Shown here: positions 1 through 10,552 of the stretch, in pieces | Numbering within the stretch: position 1 is the stretch's first letter | How the letters are laid out: the number at the start of each line of letters is the position of its first letter | Source of the DNA: Craterostigma plantagineum | Taxonomy: Eukaryota > Streptophyta > Magnoliopsida > Lamiales > Linderniaceae | DNA: 64,000 nt | Direction: 5' to 3' | Assembly: GCA_027422505.1 (NCBI GenBank) | Contig: JAPQWV010000127.1 | Coordinates: forward strand, 1,302,001 to 1,366,000 | The notes under the pieces: model-generated | What the model was told of the DNA's origin: nothing | Databases searched by the model: none | Seen by the model: only the letters and a program-made list of their open reading frames with translations | Position numbers and translations under genes: made by a program

Positions 1-56
1 AAGCCCAGCGGTAAATGTCCAATTAACTTAAACACAAAAAAAAGGCAAAATATTTA

Positions 57-128
57 TATCAGAGCCAGGTTTCGATCCTGGGACCTGTGGGTTATGGGCC
101 CACCACGCTTCCGCTGCGCCACTCTGAT
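57..128 (-). tRNA. initiator tRNA-Met (CAT)
   Basis: The reverse complement folds as a 72-nt cloverleaf. The 7-bp acceptor stem is ATCAGAG paired with CTCTGAT, and the anticodon loop reads CCATAAC with anticodon CAT. The T-arm GGATCGAAACC lacks the usual TTC, which is typical of eukaryotic initiator tRNAs and separates it from elongator tRNA-Met. No intron is present. It lies just upstream of the TRAPPC2L-like gene on the opposite strand. Confidence 0.95.
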
Positions 129-250
129 TACTTGATAATTCTTTGCTTTTATAACATATTTATACGCATATTATACGGTGACGATTTAAATATAACCTGC
201 AAATCGTAATCAAGAGTACAAATCCGAGCTGCAAGGATCGCGGTAGAGAG

Positions 251-1376
251 ATGATCGTCTGCCTCGCAGTCGTCGGCCACCAGGTGCTCCGCCGCTATGT
301 CCTTCGCTTTTTCTAGATCTCTATGTAATTTGGTGTCTTCAGTGTATCGCTTGATTTTCTCCTTCGGTGACGGGGAAATTATATTTCTTATTTCGTGATT
401 ATTGATATTGGCAGAACAATCCGTTGTATATACAAAGCTTCACCGAGGATGATGATGCGCTGAAGCTCCATCACATTGTTCACTGTTCCCTCGACGTCGT
501 TGACGAGAGAGGTCAGTTAGTTTCATTGTTTATATATCTTTTTTTCTATGGCAAGCGTAGGTAGACTAGATCTGAAGTAGTGATAGTGCATTCGTTGCAT
601 CCTGGGGATAATCAATTAAGCAGCTGTGATTGTAATTGAAATTGCTCTTGAAAACCCCTAATCTGTAATGTTCGATTTCGGATTAGGAAGAATGTTTCAC
701 TTATATATGGAGCTTGTTTATGTTTTATGCCATGGGGCTATGAGATCTTGGGATTTTTCAAGTGTGTTCACTCCTCTATCATTCTTCAATCTTGATCATA
801 GATAATCTTCATGATAATATTGATAAATTTTGTCCCCAAATCAACTTCTGATCTTCGCTTTGGAAAATTTGTGTTTCTATCATCAGTGAACAACCCGAAG
901 AAGTCTGGTCCAACACTGAACGAGACATTCCTCGGCTTGCTTTATCCAACTGAAAACTACAAAGTGTGAGTGACTGTTTTGATTGCTATAAACTCCACGT
1001 CCAAGACATAGCTCATGACTAGAACCCGATCTCTTTCAGGTATGGTTACCTTACCAACACCAAGGTGAAGTTCATCCTCGTAACTACAGATCTCAATGTC
1101 CGGGATGCCGATGTAAGAAACGTAAGTAAAACTACGATGATTTCATTGGGCCCATACATGATGATATGTAGATTGTCGACATAGGAAAAAAACTTGTCTT
1201 TTTCTCTGTTCCCTGAGAATTGTTTGTTGTTACAGTTCTTTAGGAGGTTCCATGCTGCATACGTCGATGCAGTGTCAAACCCATTCCATGTCCCGGGAAA
1301 GAAGATAACCTCGAAGACGTTCGCCGAAAGAGTCAGCACCATTGTCAAATCCTTCGGTCTGAATTCCAACGGCTAA
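251..1376 (+). CDS. TRAPPC2L: TRAPPC2L-like trafficking protein particle complex subunit
   Basis: Small longin-fold, sedlin-like subunit of the TRAPP tethering complex. By family knowledge it acts in ER-Golgi and post-Golgi vesicle tethering. Five exons join in frame: 251-283, 415-511, 887-965, 1040-1121, 1236-1376, giving 143 aa, about the size of human TRAPPC2L (about 140 aa). The protein starts MIVCLAVVGHQNNPLYIQSF and contains NETFLGLLYPTENYKVYGYL and the C-terminal FHAAYVDAVSNPFHVPGK. All introns are GT-AG. The start is the first ATG of the conserved N-terminus. The five-exon structure and intact frame suggest a functional gene. The alternative, TRAPPC2/sedlin proper, fits less well because the C-terminus matches the 2L group. 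Confidence 0.9.
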
Positions 1377-2368
1377 CTGGTCAAAAATGCTGTCCATTTT
1401 ATCCCATCTTCGGCCTACTTTTCATGAGCATCTTCTTTCTTTATTTACGGATTTTTAAGGCGTTTCTCATACTTTATACTTGATGTATTCGGCTGAACCA
1501 CTTATCGAAGAATTTGATCAAAATTCGAAGCTCAACCCCAGAAATTGAAGGGCTTGTTCAGCTAAACTAAAGCAGTGAAAACATGGCAAGTTGACAAAGC
1601 AATTGAATTTCAAGTTAACTCTATTTTGGGCTATTTAGAAGACAAGTTTGTCATTAATCGAATATGTAACAATTATTAAAAACAACTTTACTTAAATGAG
1701 TTGATGATTTTTGTGTGATTGATATATAATTAACTTATGTAGGAAAAGGAGACAAGTCTAATCCCAATGATAAAAAGGTTGGAGCAATGTCCAATCGTGG
1801 ACATGCTGAAATCAACTTGTTAGGTAATGAATTGAAATCAAAAGCCTATCTTTTAAGACGGCCATGACTTCGAAGATCAAATCCCAGCCATACATACCAA
1901 CGAGATACAGAAGCATATCACAATAATTAATAATGAGATCCCAGTCCCAACATGATATATTTATATTTATACGTATGTGATGTATTATTAGATAAAGACA
2001 GCCTTTGTGAAACGGACTAAACATCTCCCACACGCAGAAACCTAACATAATCTGCAAAAGACTGCCTTAACATCCAACCATTCGAATCAGAGTTGGAAAA
2101 AGGACTGTTCTTGAATTTTTTAAATCAAATCATAACATAAGTTGATTTTGCATTATATTATGATTTGACCTATGTTAAAAATCGGGTGTAATTGGGGCGG
2201 GTTCGGGCTTCGGATCACCCACGGATCATGCCATGAAATGCACGTGTGTTGATATTATATTTACCTAATTAATTCAATAATTGATGAGCATTTCACGTGT
2301 AATATTAATCCTATTTCGTATGGTTTAGATCATTAGTTTGATTAACTCGCCCTCTTATTTCAACAACA

Positions 2369-2431
<63 letters not shown>

Positions 2432-3122
2432 AAAGGAAAGAGATAATGGTTAGTCAATTGTCGCCATCCATCGAGCCATTTTTGTAATAAAATAAATCTA
2501 TCGATTCACACATCATTTTCCCTATACTTGAATGGGGGCTGTTGTATTATGAGGTCAACTTAAGGAACTTCAAATGTGATGGAATTGTTATTTTAGGTAT
2601 CGTATATTTGATTTAAATGTTGGTATCTTGGAACTAACTATCACCGTCGAAATTGAAATATAACAGTTTTTTTTTATTAATATGTCATATCCGTCATAAT
2701 CTTTGGAATTATATTTCGAAGGTTCACAACTCTTGGGGATCTTTCCACATCACAAATTCTTGAATACAGTTTTCCATAGTCACAAATCTGAATTGCAATA
2801 TAAGCGTTACGGAATTTAAAATATTCTTACACGTTGCATTCGTTGGAAGGACACGTCCTTCGAATATTTAATGTTTGTCAATTATCATGAATCTTAAATT
2901 TCGTAAAAAATTCAATTCTTGAATTTCAATACGTAAATTCAATTCTTGAATTTCAATACGTATATATTTTCCAGCAGACTTAATTAAATATCGGGAGGAT
3001 ATTACTGGGAAATACAGCAACAACGGCATCTGCATTGATTGAAGTGCTAACTATGATCGATCTTTAATAGTCGGCTGTACGTACGTGCAATATATAAATA
3101 TATATATATAATATATATATGA
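1377..3122. other. intergenic, AT-rich, no gene seen
   Basis: Holds the 3' flank of the TRAPPC2L-like gene, an AT dinucleotide tract at 2370-2429 and short A/T-rich runs. Small reading frames here (for example 1812-2057 on the minus strand) have no family resemblance or splice context. I see no RNA gene. Confidence 0.6.
2370..2429. repeat. (AT)n microsatellite
   Basis: About 60 bp of uninterrupted AT dinucleotides. Confidence 0.97.
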
Positions 3123-3499
3123 GATTTGCTATGGTGCCCACCTACCGTGAGCAACCACCGTGAGCACCATAAACAAATCTCTCATTTTCTTGCGTTTTCT
3201 CGATTCTCAACGCCGCCCACACCTCCGTAGACCATCTCATATCCATTGGTAACATAAATCACCATCTACAGCACGTTAATTTTAAGAAATCATCACATCG
3301 ATATGTCGTTCACATGTGAAGAATAAATAATGGATTTCTTAAAAATTAACGTGTTGGAGAGGGTGATTTAGGTTACCAATGGATATGAGATGGTCTACGG
3401 AGTGGGCGGCGTTGAGAATCGAGAAAACGCAAGAAAATGAGAGATTTGCTTATGGTGCTCACGGTGGTTGCTCACGGTAGGTGGGCACCATAGCAAATC
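3123..3499. mobile_element. foldback MITE, 377 bp
   Basis: The left end gatttgctatggtgcccacc is matched by the inverted right end ggtgggcaccatagcaaatc. Pairing continues inward for more than 140 nt per arm with few mismatches, leaving a short loop near 3295-3330. It has no coding capacity and sits in a TA-rich stretch, so the target duplication (probably TA-type) cannot be resolved. The structure is that of a foldback-type nonautonomous DNA transposon. Superfamily is unassigned. Confidence 0.85.
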
Positions 3500-3891
3500 A
3501 TATATATATATATATATATAATATCCAATCTTTTGAATGGAAAATAAAGCTCACGATGAGCTGGCTGCTGTGCCTCGTTTAATGATGTAATATTATTTAT
3601 TCATAATAATATATAGGCTATCTATATATCTCCTTATGTCAGTCACTGCATCTTACACGTATTTTCTTGGAGGTTTTTCTTTTCACATATACAATTCCAT
3701 TTTTTATGATGGATTTGGGATTGCATTATGATGTAATGTCAAAAGTTTATCTTTCTTATCCGACATTTAAAATGTAATAATAATGTAATAAGCCGTGAGC
3801 ATTCATTTGACTTTTTCATTGACTCTCTCTTGTACAGTTGTTTTCTTCACATACTCGGTTGTTTCCTTCTCTTTTGTTCTCGTTTCTTTCA

Positions 3892-3926
<35 letters not shown>

Positions 3927-4942
3927 ATTTCGTTTCTCACTATCCTGGAAGTGAACTAGAGTGGGGCCCATAAATGGTCCTTCGCTTTGCTGGCTTCAAG
4001 CTCTATAGTGTTGGTTTTTAATGGGGTTTGTCTGAAGATAGAAGAGAGAGAGACCATACTTCTCTTTCCACAATCAAACATTACTACTCAATACAACTGT
4101 TCTAATAAGTCATCTCTCTCTCTCTCTCTCTCTCTGTGCATAGTCCGTCGGTTTTTTGCCTGAAGAGAGATACTAAGGGAACTGTTGTTTGTTAAGTAGA
4201 CACATAAGAACGAGCTTCAAAGTTGCAATCTTTATTGTTTATATAAACAAAAATATCCTTTTGATTTAAGGGATCCACAGATCTGAACCTCCTTCACTTT
4301 GACAGATCTTCGTTTCCTTGTTTCGACTGATATCACAATATCTCTCATTCTGTAGATCTTCATATCCATATACAAAAGGTAACAACCTCACTTCAACGCA
4401 GATTTTATGTTGATGCTGATGCTGATATAGGGTTTTCTAATTTCGTGAAATTGATTTCCATTGACTCGTGTGAATTGATGTGTGAAATTGGACTCGGACC
4501 TTTGGAGTTTTTACTTGCTTTGACCAAACTGTTCGATTTTATTTATTTTTTTTTTCGCAAAGGTCTAATTTTTCTTAGAGAAAAATTGCATCTTTGACCG
4601 TGTTCTTCACAGTTCAGATTTCCCAATCAACCTTTCCTTTTTTTCCTGCGTTGAAATTTAATTTTCCGGCCCACGGCCTTTTCTATCCTCTTTGTCTGAC
4701 TTCTGAGATCTGCTTCTTTCCCATTAGAGGTCCTCAGTTGCTTGTGCGCTAATAACAGTTCTCTGTTCCATAAAGTTCGTACCTTTTTCTTGCTTTTGCT
4801 GTCGTGATGTTATCCACTTCAAATCTAATCAACCATCTTCTTGTTTTCCCAGGCTTTTACTGAAGATAAAGAAAAAAGAGAAACCCAATTGAGCTTCTGA
4901 GCTTCTCCTCTAACCCTAAAAGAAAGTTTAGGCGCTCGTTAG
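3500..4942. other. spacer and probable PP2C promoter/5' leader with CT repeats
   Basis: Contains TA repeats just after the MITE and CT tracts at 3894-3923 and 4113-4135, common in plant promoters and leaders. A GT-AG pair (donor aaggtaac near 4379, acceptor ttcccag near 4852) could be a 5'UTR intron of the PP2C gene. That is inference; there is no transcript evidence. Confidence 0.45.
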
Positions 4943-4980
4943 ATGTTGATAATTTGGAGGGTTACTTGGAGATGAGATGA
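4943..4980 (+). promoter_or_regulatory. two overlapping short uORFs before the PP2C start
   Basis: An ATG at 4943 opens an 11-codon frame ending at TGA 4973-4975. A second ATG at 4972 opens ATG-AGA-TGA, ending at 4980, only 3 nt before the PP2C start codon. Such uORFs could reduce translation. Function is inferred from position only. Confidence 0.5.
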
Positions 4981-4983
4981 GGG

Positions 4984-6498
4984 ATGTTATCCCAATTGAT
5001 AAACCTTTTGAGGGCCTGTTTTCGGCCAAGATCAGATCGAAACATTCATTCGAATTCTGACAATTGTGGTCGACAAGAAGGCCTTTTGTGGTACAAGGAT
5101 TTCGGACAGCATTTCAATGGAGATTTTTCCATGGCCGTAGTTCAAGCGAACAACTGTTAGAAGATCAGAGCCAGCTCGAATCTGGGTCGTTGAGCTCTAA
5201 CGATTCAGGGCCGTACGGTACTTTTGTAGGGATCTACGATGGCCATGGCGGGCCCGAGACTTCTCGGTTCATCAACGAACACCTCTTCCAACATCTAAAA
5301 AGTAGTTCTTTGGGAAGTTTTTCGATTCTTCTCTAGTCGAAGTTGAATTCTTGGACAATCACTGATCTCTTGCCTTTTTCTAGGATTCGCAGCAGAGAAC
5401 GAGTCTATGTCGGCAGAGGTCATTCGAAAGGCCTTTCAGGCAACAGAAGATGGCTTCTTCTCCGTAGTAAGCAGACAATGGCCGACGAAACCTCAGATCG
5501 CAGCAGTTGGCTCATGTTGTCTTGTCGGCGTGATATGCGGTGGAAATCTATACATTGCAAACCTCGGGGATTCGCGCGCTGTACTGGGTAGGCTAGTGAA
5601 GGCTACAGGCGAAGTTCTCGCTGTTCAGCTCTCAGCAGAGCACAATGCAAGCATTGAATCCGTGAGGCAAGAGCTTCATTCATTACACCCCGACGATCCT
5701 CAGATCGTCGTCTTAAAGCATAACGTATGGCGGGTCAAAGGCCTAATTCAGGTTCGGGACATAACACTTGAAGCCCAGTTTAGACTTTGGGTCAAAGGTT
5801 CAATCTTGGGGCTGTTTCCATTTCAATTTACTGTTTCTTTTTTATGTTTCAGGTGTCGAGATCGATAGGCGACGTGTATCTAAAGAAGCCCGAGTACAAT
5901 AGGGAGCCATTGTATCAGAAGTTTCGCCTCCGTGAGCCTTTCAAAAGGCCAATCTTGAGCGCAGATCCATCAGTAACGGTGCAGCAGCTTCTGCCCCACG
6001 ATCAGTTCATAATATTTGCATCGGATGGGCTTTGGGAGCACCTTACGAACCAAGAAGCAGTCGATTTGGTCCAAAACCATCCACGCAATGTGAGTTATTT
6101 CGTGCAAGAAACAAGTAACTGTCTCATACATCTGTGTTATGATCTTGGGAACTGCAATAAAACTGATTAGCTTGCACCGTATCCAAGATTCAATCTTTTT
6201 CTTCGCCCTTTTGTTTCTCACGGAGTAGAGCTGAGTTTCGACTTACGGGATTTTTCACGTTTCACAGGGAAGTGCGAGGAGATTGGTGAAAGCAGCATTG
6301 CAAGAAGCAGCCAAGAAAAGGGAGATGAGGTACTCTGATCTGAAGAAGATAGATCGTGGGGTTAGGCGACATTTCCACGACGACATTACTGTGGTCGTAG
6401 TTTTCCTCGACTCGAATCTCGTGAGTAGGGCGAGCTCGGTTGGTAGCCCTAACGTATCTGTGAAAGGCGGTGGAATCACTTTGCCGTCGAATTTCTGA
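4984..6498 (+). CDS. clade-D protein phosphatase 2C, with a 1-nt frameshift
   Basis: Mg/Mn-dependent Ser/Thr phosphatase. Clade-D PP2Cs dephosphorylate plasma-membrane H+-ATPase and are antagonised by SAUR proteins in Arabidopsis. Exons 4984-5301, 5384-5751, 5853-6089, 6268-6498. Visible motifs: [57 protein letters not shown] and [12 protein letters not shown]. The N-terminus from 4984 ([17 protein letters not shown], then [11 protein letters not shown]) is canonical, but it reads into TAG at 5158-5160. The conserved continuation [11 protein letters not shown] is in the next frame, so one base is missing near 5151-5155. Adding one nucleotide gives 384 codons, the normal family length, and no other lesion is seen. 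Either a sequencing or assembly error or a recent null allele. Confidence 0.85.
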
Positions 6499-7817
6499 GT
6501 CATCGGTAGTAAGTTAGTAAGTGCTCTGTTTTGCTCTCAGGTGAAGAAGTGGTTGAATTGCATCTTTTTTATTACGAAGTACGTATAAAGAGGGCGATTT
6601 GCAGATCGATGTAATGAATCGTTTTCTTGCTGAGAAGGGCTTTGACACACACTATGTATGCCTAAGAGAAAGAGAGGAGCTAATGACTGGGGATGAATAT
6701 GGTGGTTGGATATTGTCAAGCTAGTTGTTTTTCGTTTCTTTTTTTTTTTTTTTTTTTTCCTTTGGAGTCTATTTATTATCTATTTCTGTAAATCTTGGTG
6801 GAACCCTCGAAGCTTAATAGACATGGCGTTTGTTTTTTTGGGCTATATATTGATATAATTTCCATTTCTGTAGCTGCTTTGACTGCTTTTTGCTGAGTTT
6901 TCGTACTATCTTGAAGTGTTAACAGACCATTAGAAGACGATGGATATTAATTAAATAAGCTCATTGCAAGCTCTTGGACAAGAACAAACTAGTCAACGTG
7001 AAAAAACTCCCTTAACGATGCAGAAATATGGTACGAAAGACTGGGAAAATGTGGAAATGAAGCTTTAATAATATGATTCTTGTTTTATTTAATCCGGGCA
7101 AATCAATGCAATTGGAGAATCAAATATCCATAGTATCTCTTTAGAAGTTAGAACGGAACAAAAAGACTGTGCCAAATAGCATATGCATATTAATGAGAGA
7201 GAGAGAGAGATGCATGCGAAGTACAGAATCTATGGTGGCAATCTGAAGAGTCTTGACCATATACTTTTTTACCCAGTTTGAGAAGAGTTTTGTCAATTTG
7301 ACTCCTCTTTTCTCTCACCATCATCCTCTGTCTTTTATGGAAAAATCTCTGTTGTTGATTCAGATTTTGCCCTTTTTTTTAATATAAACTTCACTCAGCA
7401 ACACACAATACGAGTACACAAACAAACAATACTACATTACATTGCACAAGAGCACAGTATTAGTTCCATCAATTGTTATTTCTCGAGCCAACACACTAAT
7501 CCTAGACTTACCTTACCTCTCAAAAAGCTGCTCCTTTTTTTTTTCCCTCTAAGTTCGTGTTAATGGTTAAACTAGTTCATATTTTATTCATACACCTTCT
7601 GCCTTGAGAGTAAACTAGGAGGCGAATATCAAACACACTCAGGCGCAAAAAAAAAACTGCCATTTGTCTTCAACGCTAACATTCTACACAGTGCAGAGCT
7701 TGAAGTTTCGTTGGGAAGAGAATTGAGAGGAGAGAAAATCTTGTTTTTTGTAGCTCAAATCACTTCTGAGAGTTAAACCCAATTAGAAAGTTTTTGTCTT
7801 GCTCAAGACAAAAGAAC
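6499..7817. other. intergenic: PP2C 3' flank and DUF632 gene promoter/leader
   Basis: A T-rich stretch near 6741-6760 fits a 3'UTR. A short GA tract lies near 7197-7210 and A/C-rich leader-like sequence at 7380-7700. No further coding potential is seen. Confidence 0.45.
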
Positions 7818-10232
7818 ATGGGCTGCGTCGCCTCAAGGTTTGAAGAAGAAGAGGAAGTAGTGTCGATATGCAGAGAAAGAAAACAGCAGCTCAAGTTAGC
7901 CGTGGAGAGAAGGTACGCCTTGGCAGACGCTCACTACAGATACTGCAAATCTCTGTACGGCGTCTCAGCGGCCCTAAACCTCTTCGTCGCTCGCCACTCT
8001 TCGCCGCCGTCCTTCTACATCACGCTGCCACCGCCTTCGCCGCCGCCGACCCAGAAGGAGGAAGGCGTGGCTTCAAATCCTCTGTTTCTTCAGCAGACTC
8101 CTTCCGAGCCCACGAAAGAAACCGTCCCCTGCGAGCCGTGCAGCTCGTCGACAAGCTCGCCGTCCACCCTCGACGGCGCGTGTGCTAGTAACGGCAAACG
8201 CAGAGATGGGAAGGTGGCCTGCGAATATCTCTACACGGATATGCCGCACGGCCATGCAATGCCTTCGCCTCAGAGAGACTTTGGCTGGGACTTCTTCAAC
8301 CCTTTTACCGGCGTCGCAGGGCAGAGATGGCGCGTGTTTACGACGCGATTTCCGAGGAGGATCTAAGGGCTGTTAGAGAAAAGGAGGGCATCCCAGAGCT
8401 TGAAGATGACGAAGGGGGGGAGATAGTAGAGGAGAGAGGAGAGACGTGGGAGAAAGAGAAGAAACAGAGCTTAGCAGAACAGAGTATCGATGGAGTTCAA
8501 CAACAACCTTATATGAGCTTTGAAGAAGAGGTACACAGTGGCTTCACCGTTATCGATTCGCCTGAACAAGGTAGGGAAATGTTGGAAGCTTTGAAGCATA
8601 TCGAAGATCATTTCATTAGGGCTTATGATTCTGGCAAGGATCTGTCTAAGATGTTAGAGTGCAACCGCGTTCATCTGCAGTCTAATCTTGAGGAATTGAA
8701 AGGTGAAATACTGTACTCTGTTTTCCTTTCGTTGTTAGAATCAAATTCATGGTTTCTGTTGCTCAGCTGCATGTAGCATCTCTCCAATTTTAGGGAATTC
8801 GACGAAGCTAATCCAAGCTATTGCGTGGAGAAGTGCTTCGTCCCACTCGTCACCATCTTCGTGTAAGAGTTTAGTAGCGTCTACTTCGAAGAGTTCTTCG
8901 TCGTGGACAGAGTTCAGCAACGATCTGTTCGACGACTATGGAGGTATGTCTTCGGGCAGCCATTCTCTTACGCTTGCGAGGTTATACGCCTGGGAAAAGA
9001 AGCTCTACGAAGAAGTCAAGGTGAGAATTTCGTCTGAATTTGATGGCAGAAAAAGAGGAAAGTGTTCTGATTCTGCGTTGTTTGGGTGATTTTTTCGTCT
9101 CGATGTTCGCAGGATGGAGATAGCATCAGACGTGTATACGAAAGAAAATGCAACCATCTTCGAAGCCAAGATGCTAGAGGAGATAGAGATGGGCTTACAG
9201 TGGACAAAACTAGGGCTGCAGTCAAAGATCTATACAGCAGAATCCTCGTAGCCATTCGAAGTGCAGAAACAATATCGAACCGAATCGAAAAGCTTAGAGA
9301 CGAAGAACTCGAGCCTCAGATAAGAGAACTGCTCAAAGGGTAGAATTTTGAAGTTCAAAACTGTGCAAAGATGAGACTATATTGCTTCTTACATCATTTT
9401 CCTGCTTCTGTGCAGTATGAAGACAACCTGGGAATCCATGTTGGAGTCCCACGAAGCCCAGGGAAAGATCATCTTTGAAGTGAAGACCTTCGCTTGCTCT
9501 TCTTACGGTAGATTCTGCAACGAGACCCACCGCCTTGCAACCCTTCAGCTTCAGGCCGAGCTTCTGAATTGGTGCGAATGCTTCGTGCGGTACATCGCAG
9601 CCCAAAAGGCGTACGTCTCAGCCCTTTACGGATGGCTGTCGAAGCTCGTAGCCCCCGAGGCTGAGCTTTACTCGAGGGGGCGAACTTCTCCTCCCTCGAT
9701 TCGTCCCAACGGGCCTCCGTTTCTCAAAATCTGCTACGATTGGTTGGATTTCCTGAACAAATTACCAGACAAGTCTGTCTCAACTGCTATAAAAAGCTGT
9801 GTTAAGGATGTTAGAGCCTTGTGGGTTCAGCAAGGCGAGGAGGTAAGACAAAAGAGGAGAGTCGATGGCATGTCGAAAGAGTTAGACAAGAAGGTTTCGG
9901 CGTTTCAGAAGTCTGAACACAAGTTCTTGGAGTATAAGCTCTCAGACAAGAACACGGAGGCTGATGATAATCATAGGGCTGAATCTGTAGCTGAAAGCAG
10001 AGACGTGATCGACAGTTTCAGGACAAGGCTCGACTTGGAGAAGGAAAAACACAGGGCATGCGTCCAAGAAACAGAGAGGATTGCCCTAAATGGTCTTCAG
10101 ACGGGATTTTCTAGGGTTTTTGAAGCAGCGGTGGAATTTTCGAGGGCTGCTTTGAAGATGTACGATGAGTTGAACAGTTATGGGGATGGAGAGAATTCTG
10201 GGAAACCATCTTCGATTGAGGAAGAAAGATGA
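7818..10232 (+). CDS. DUF630/DUF632 (NRG2-like) protein, with a 1-nt frameshift
   Basis: Plant-specific family with an N-terminal DUF630 and long C-terminal coiled DUF632; members include Arabidopsis NRG2, linked to nitrate signalling. Exons 7818-8702, 8794-9020, 9113-9339, 9416-10232. The start at 7818 gives MGCVASRF, a myristoylation/palmitoylation N-terminus. DUF630 is seen as ERKQQLKLAVERRYALADAH; a Pro-rich linker and WDFFNPF motif follow. DUF632 includes YAWEKKLYEEVK, MKTTWESMLESH and WLDFLNKLPDKSVS. After WDFFNPFTGVAG the frame changes: AVREKEGIPELEDDEGG is read one frame off, and the first frame stops near 8366. One missing base between about 8305 and 8335 restores 718 aa. No small GT-AG intron can explain the shift. 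A paralog lies at 44.5-46.6 kb. Confidence 0.85.
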
Positions 10233-10552
10233 GCAAACCGTGGTTGTTGCAGAGACCTTTTCTATTTATTCTGTAGGTAGACTTTTATCTTCTTGTGACC
10301 GTTCGACGAAGCGATTCCCTGAGACATTGGCTGGTTTATTCGCCATTTGTTTGATTACGGGACTTTTTTCTCGAGCCTCAAGTTTCATTTCTGTCCTCAG
10401 CTGCTTATCACAGTCTAAAACTTGCATTATCGATGAAATATAAAGCTCATGAAACTCGTTATTGCATTGCAGATAAATCAGGCATAGTAGTAACGGTTCG
10501 AGTTCGATAGTTTTGGTAAGGCTTTTTAGAAGAAAAAAGGAAAAAAAGAAAG
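10233..10552. other. short spacer between convergent DUF632 and TDP1 genes
   Basis: 320 bp between two convergent stop codons; presumably the two 3'UTRs. No other signal is seen. Confidence 0.6.
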
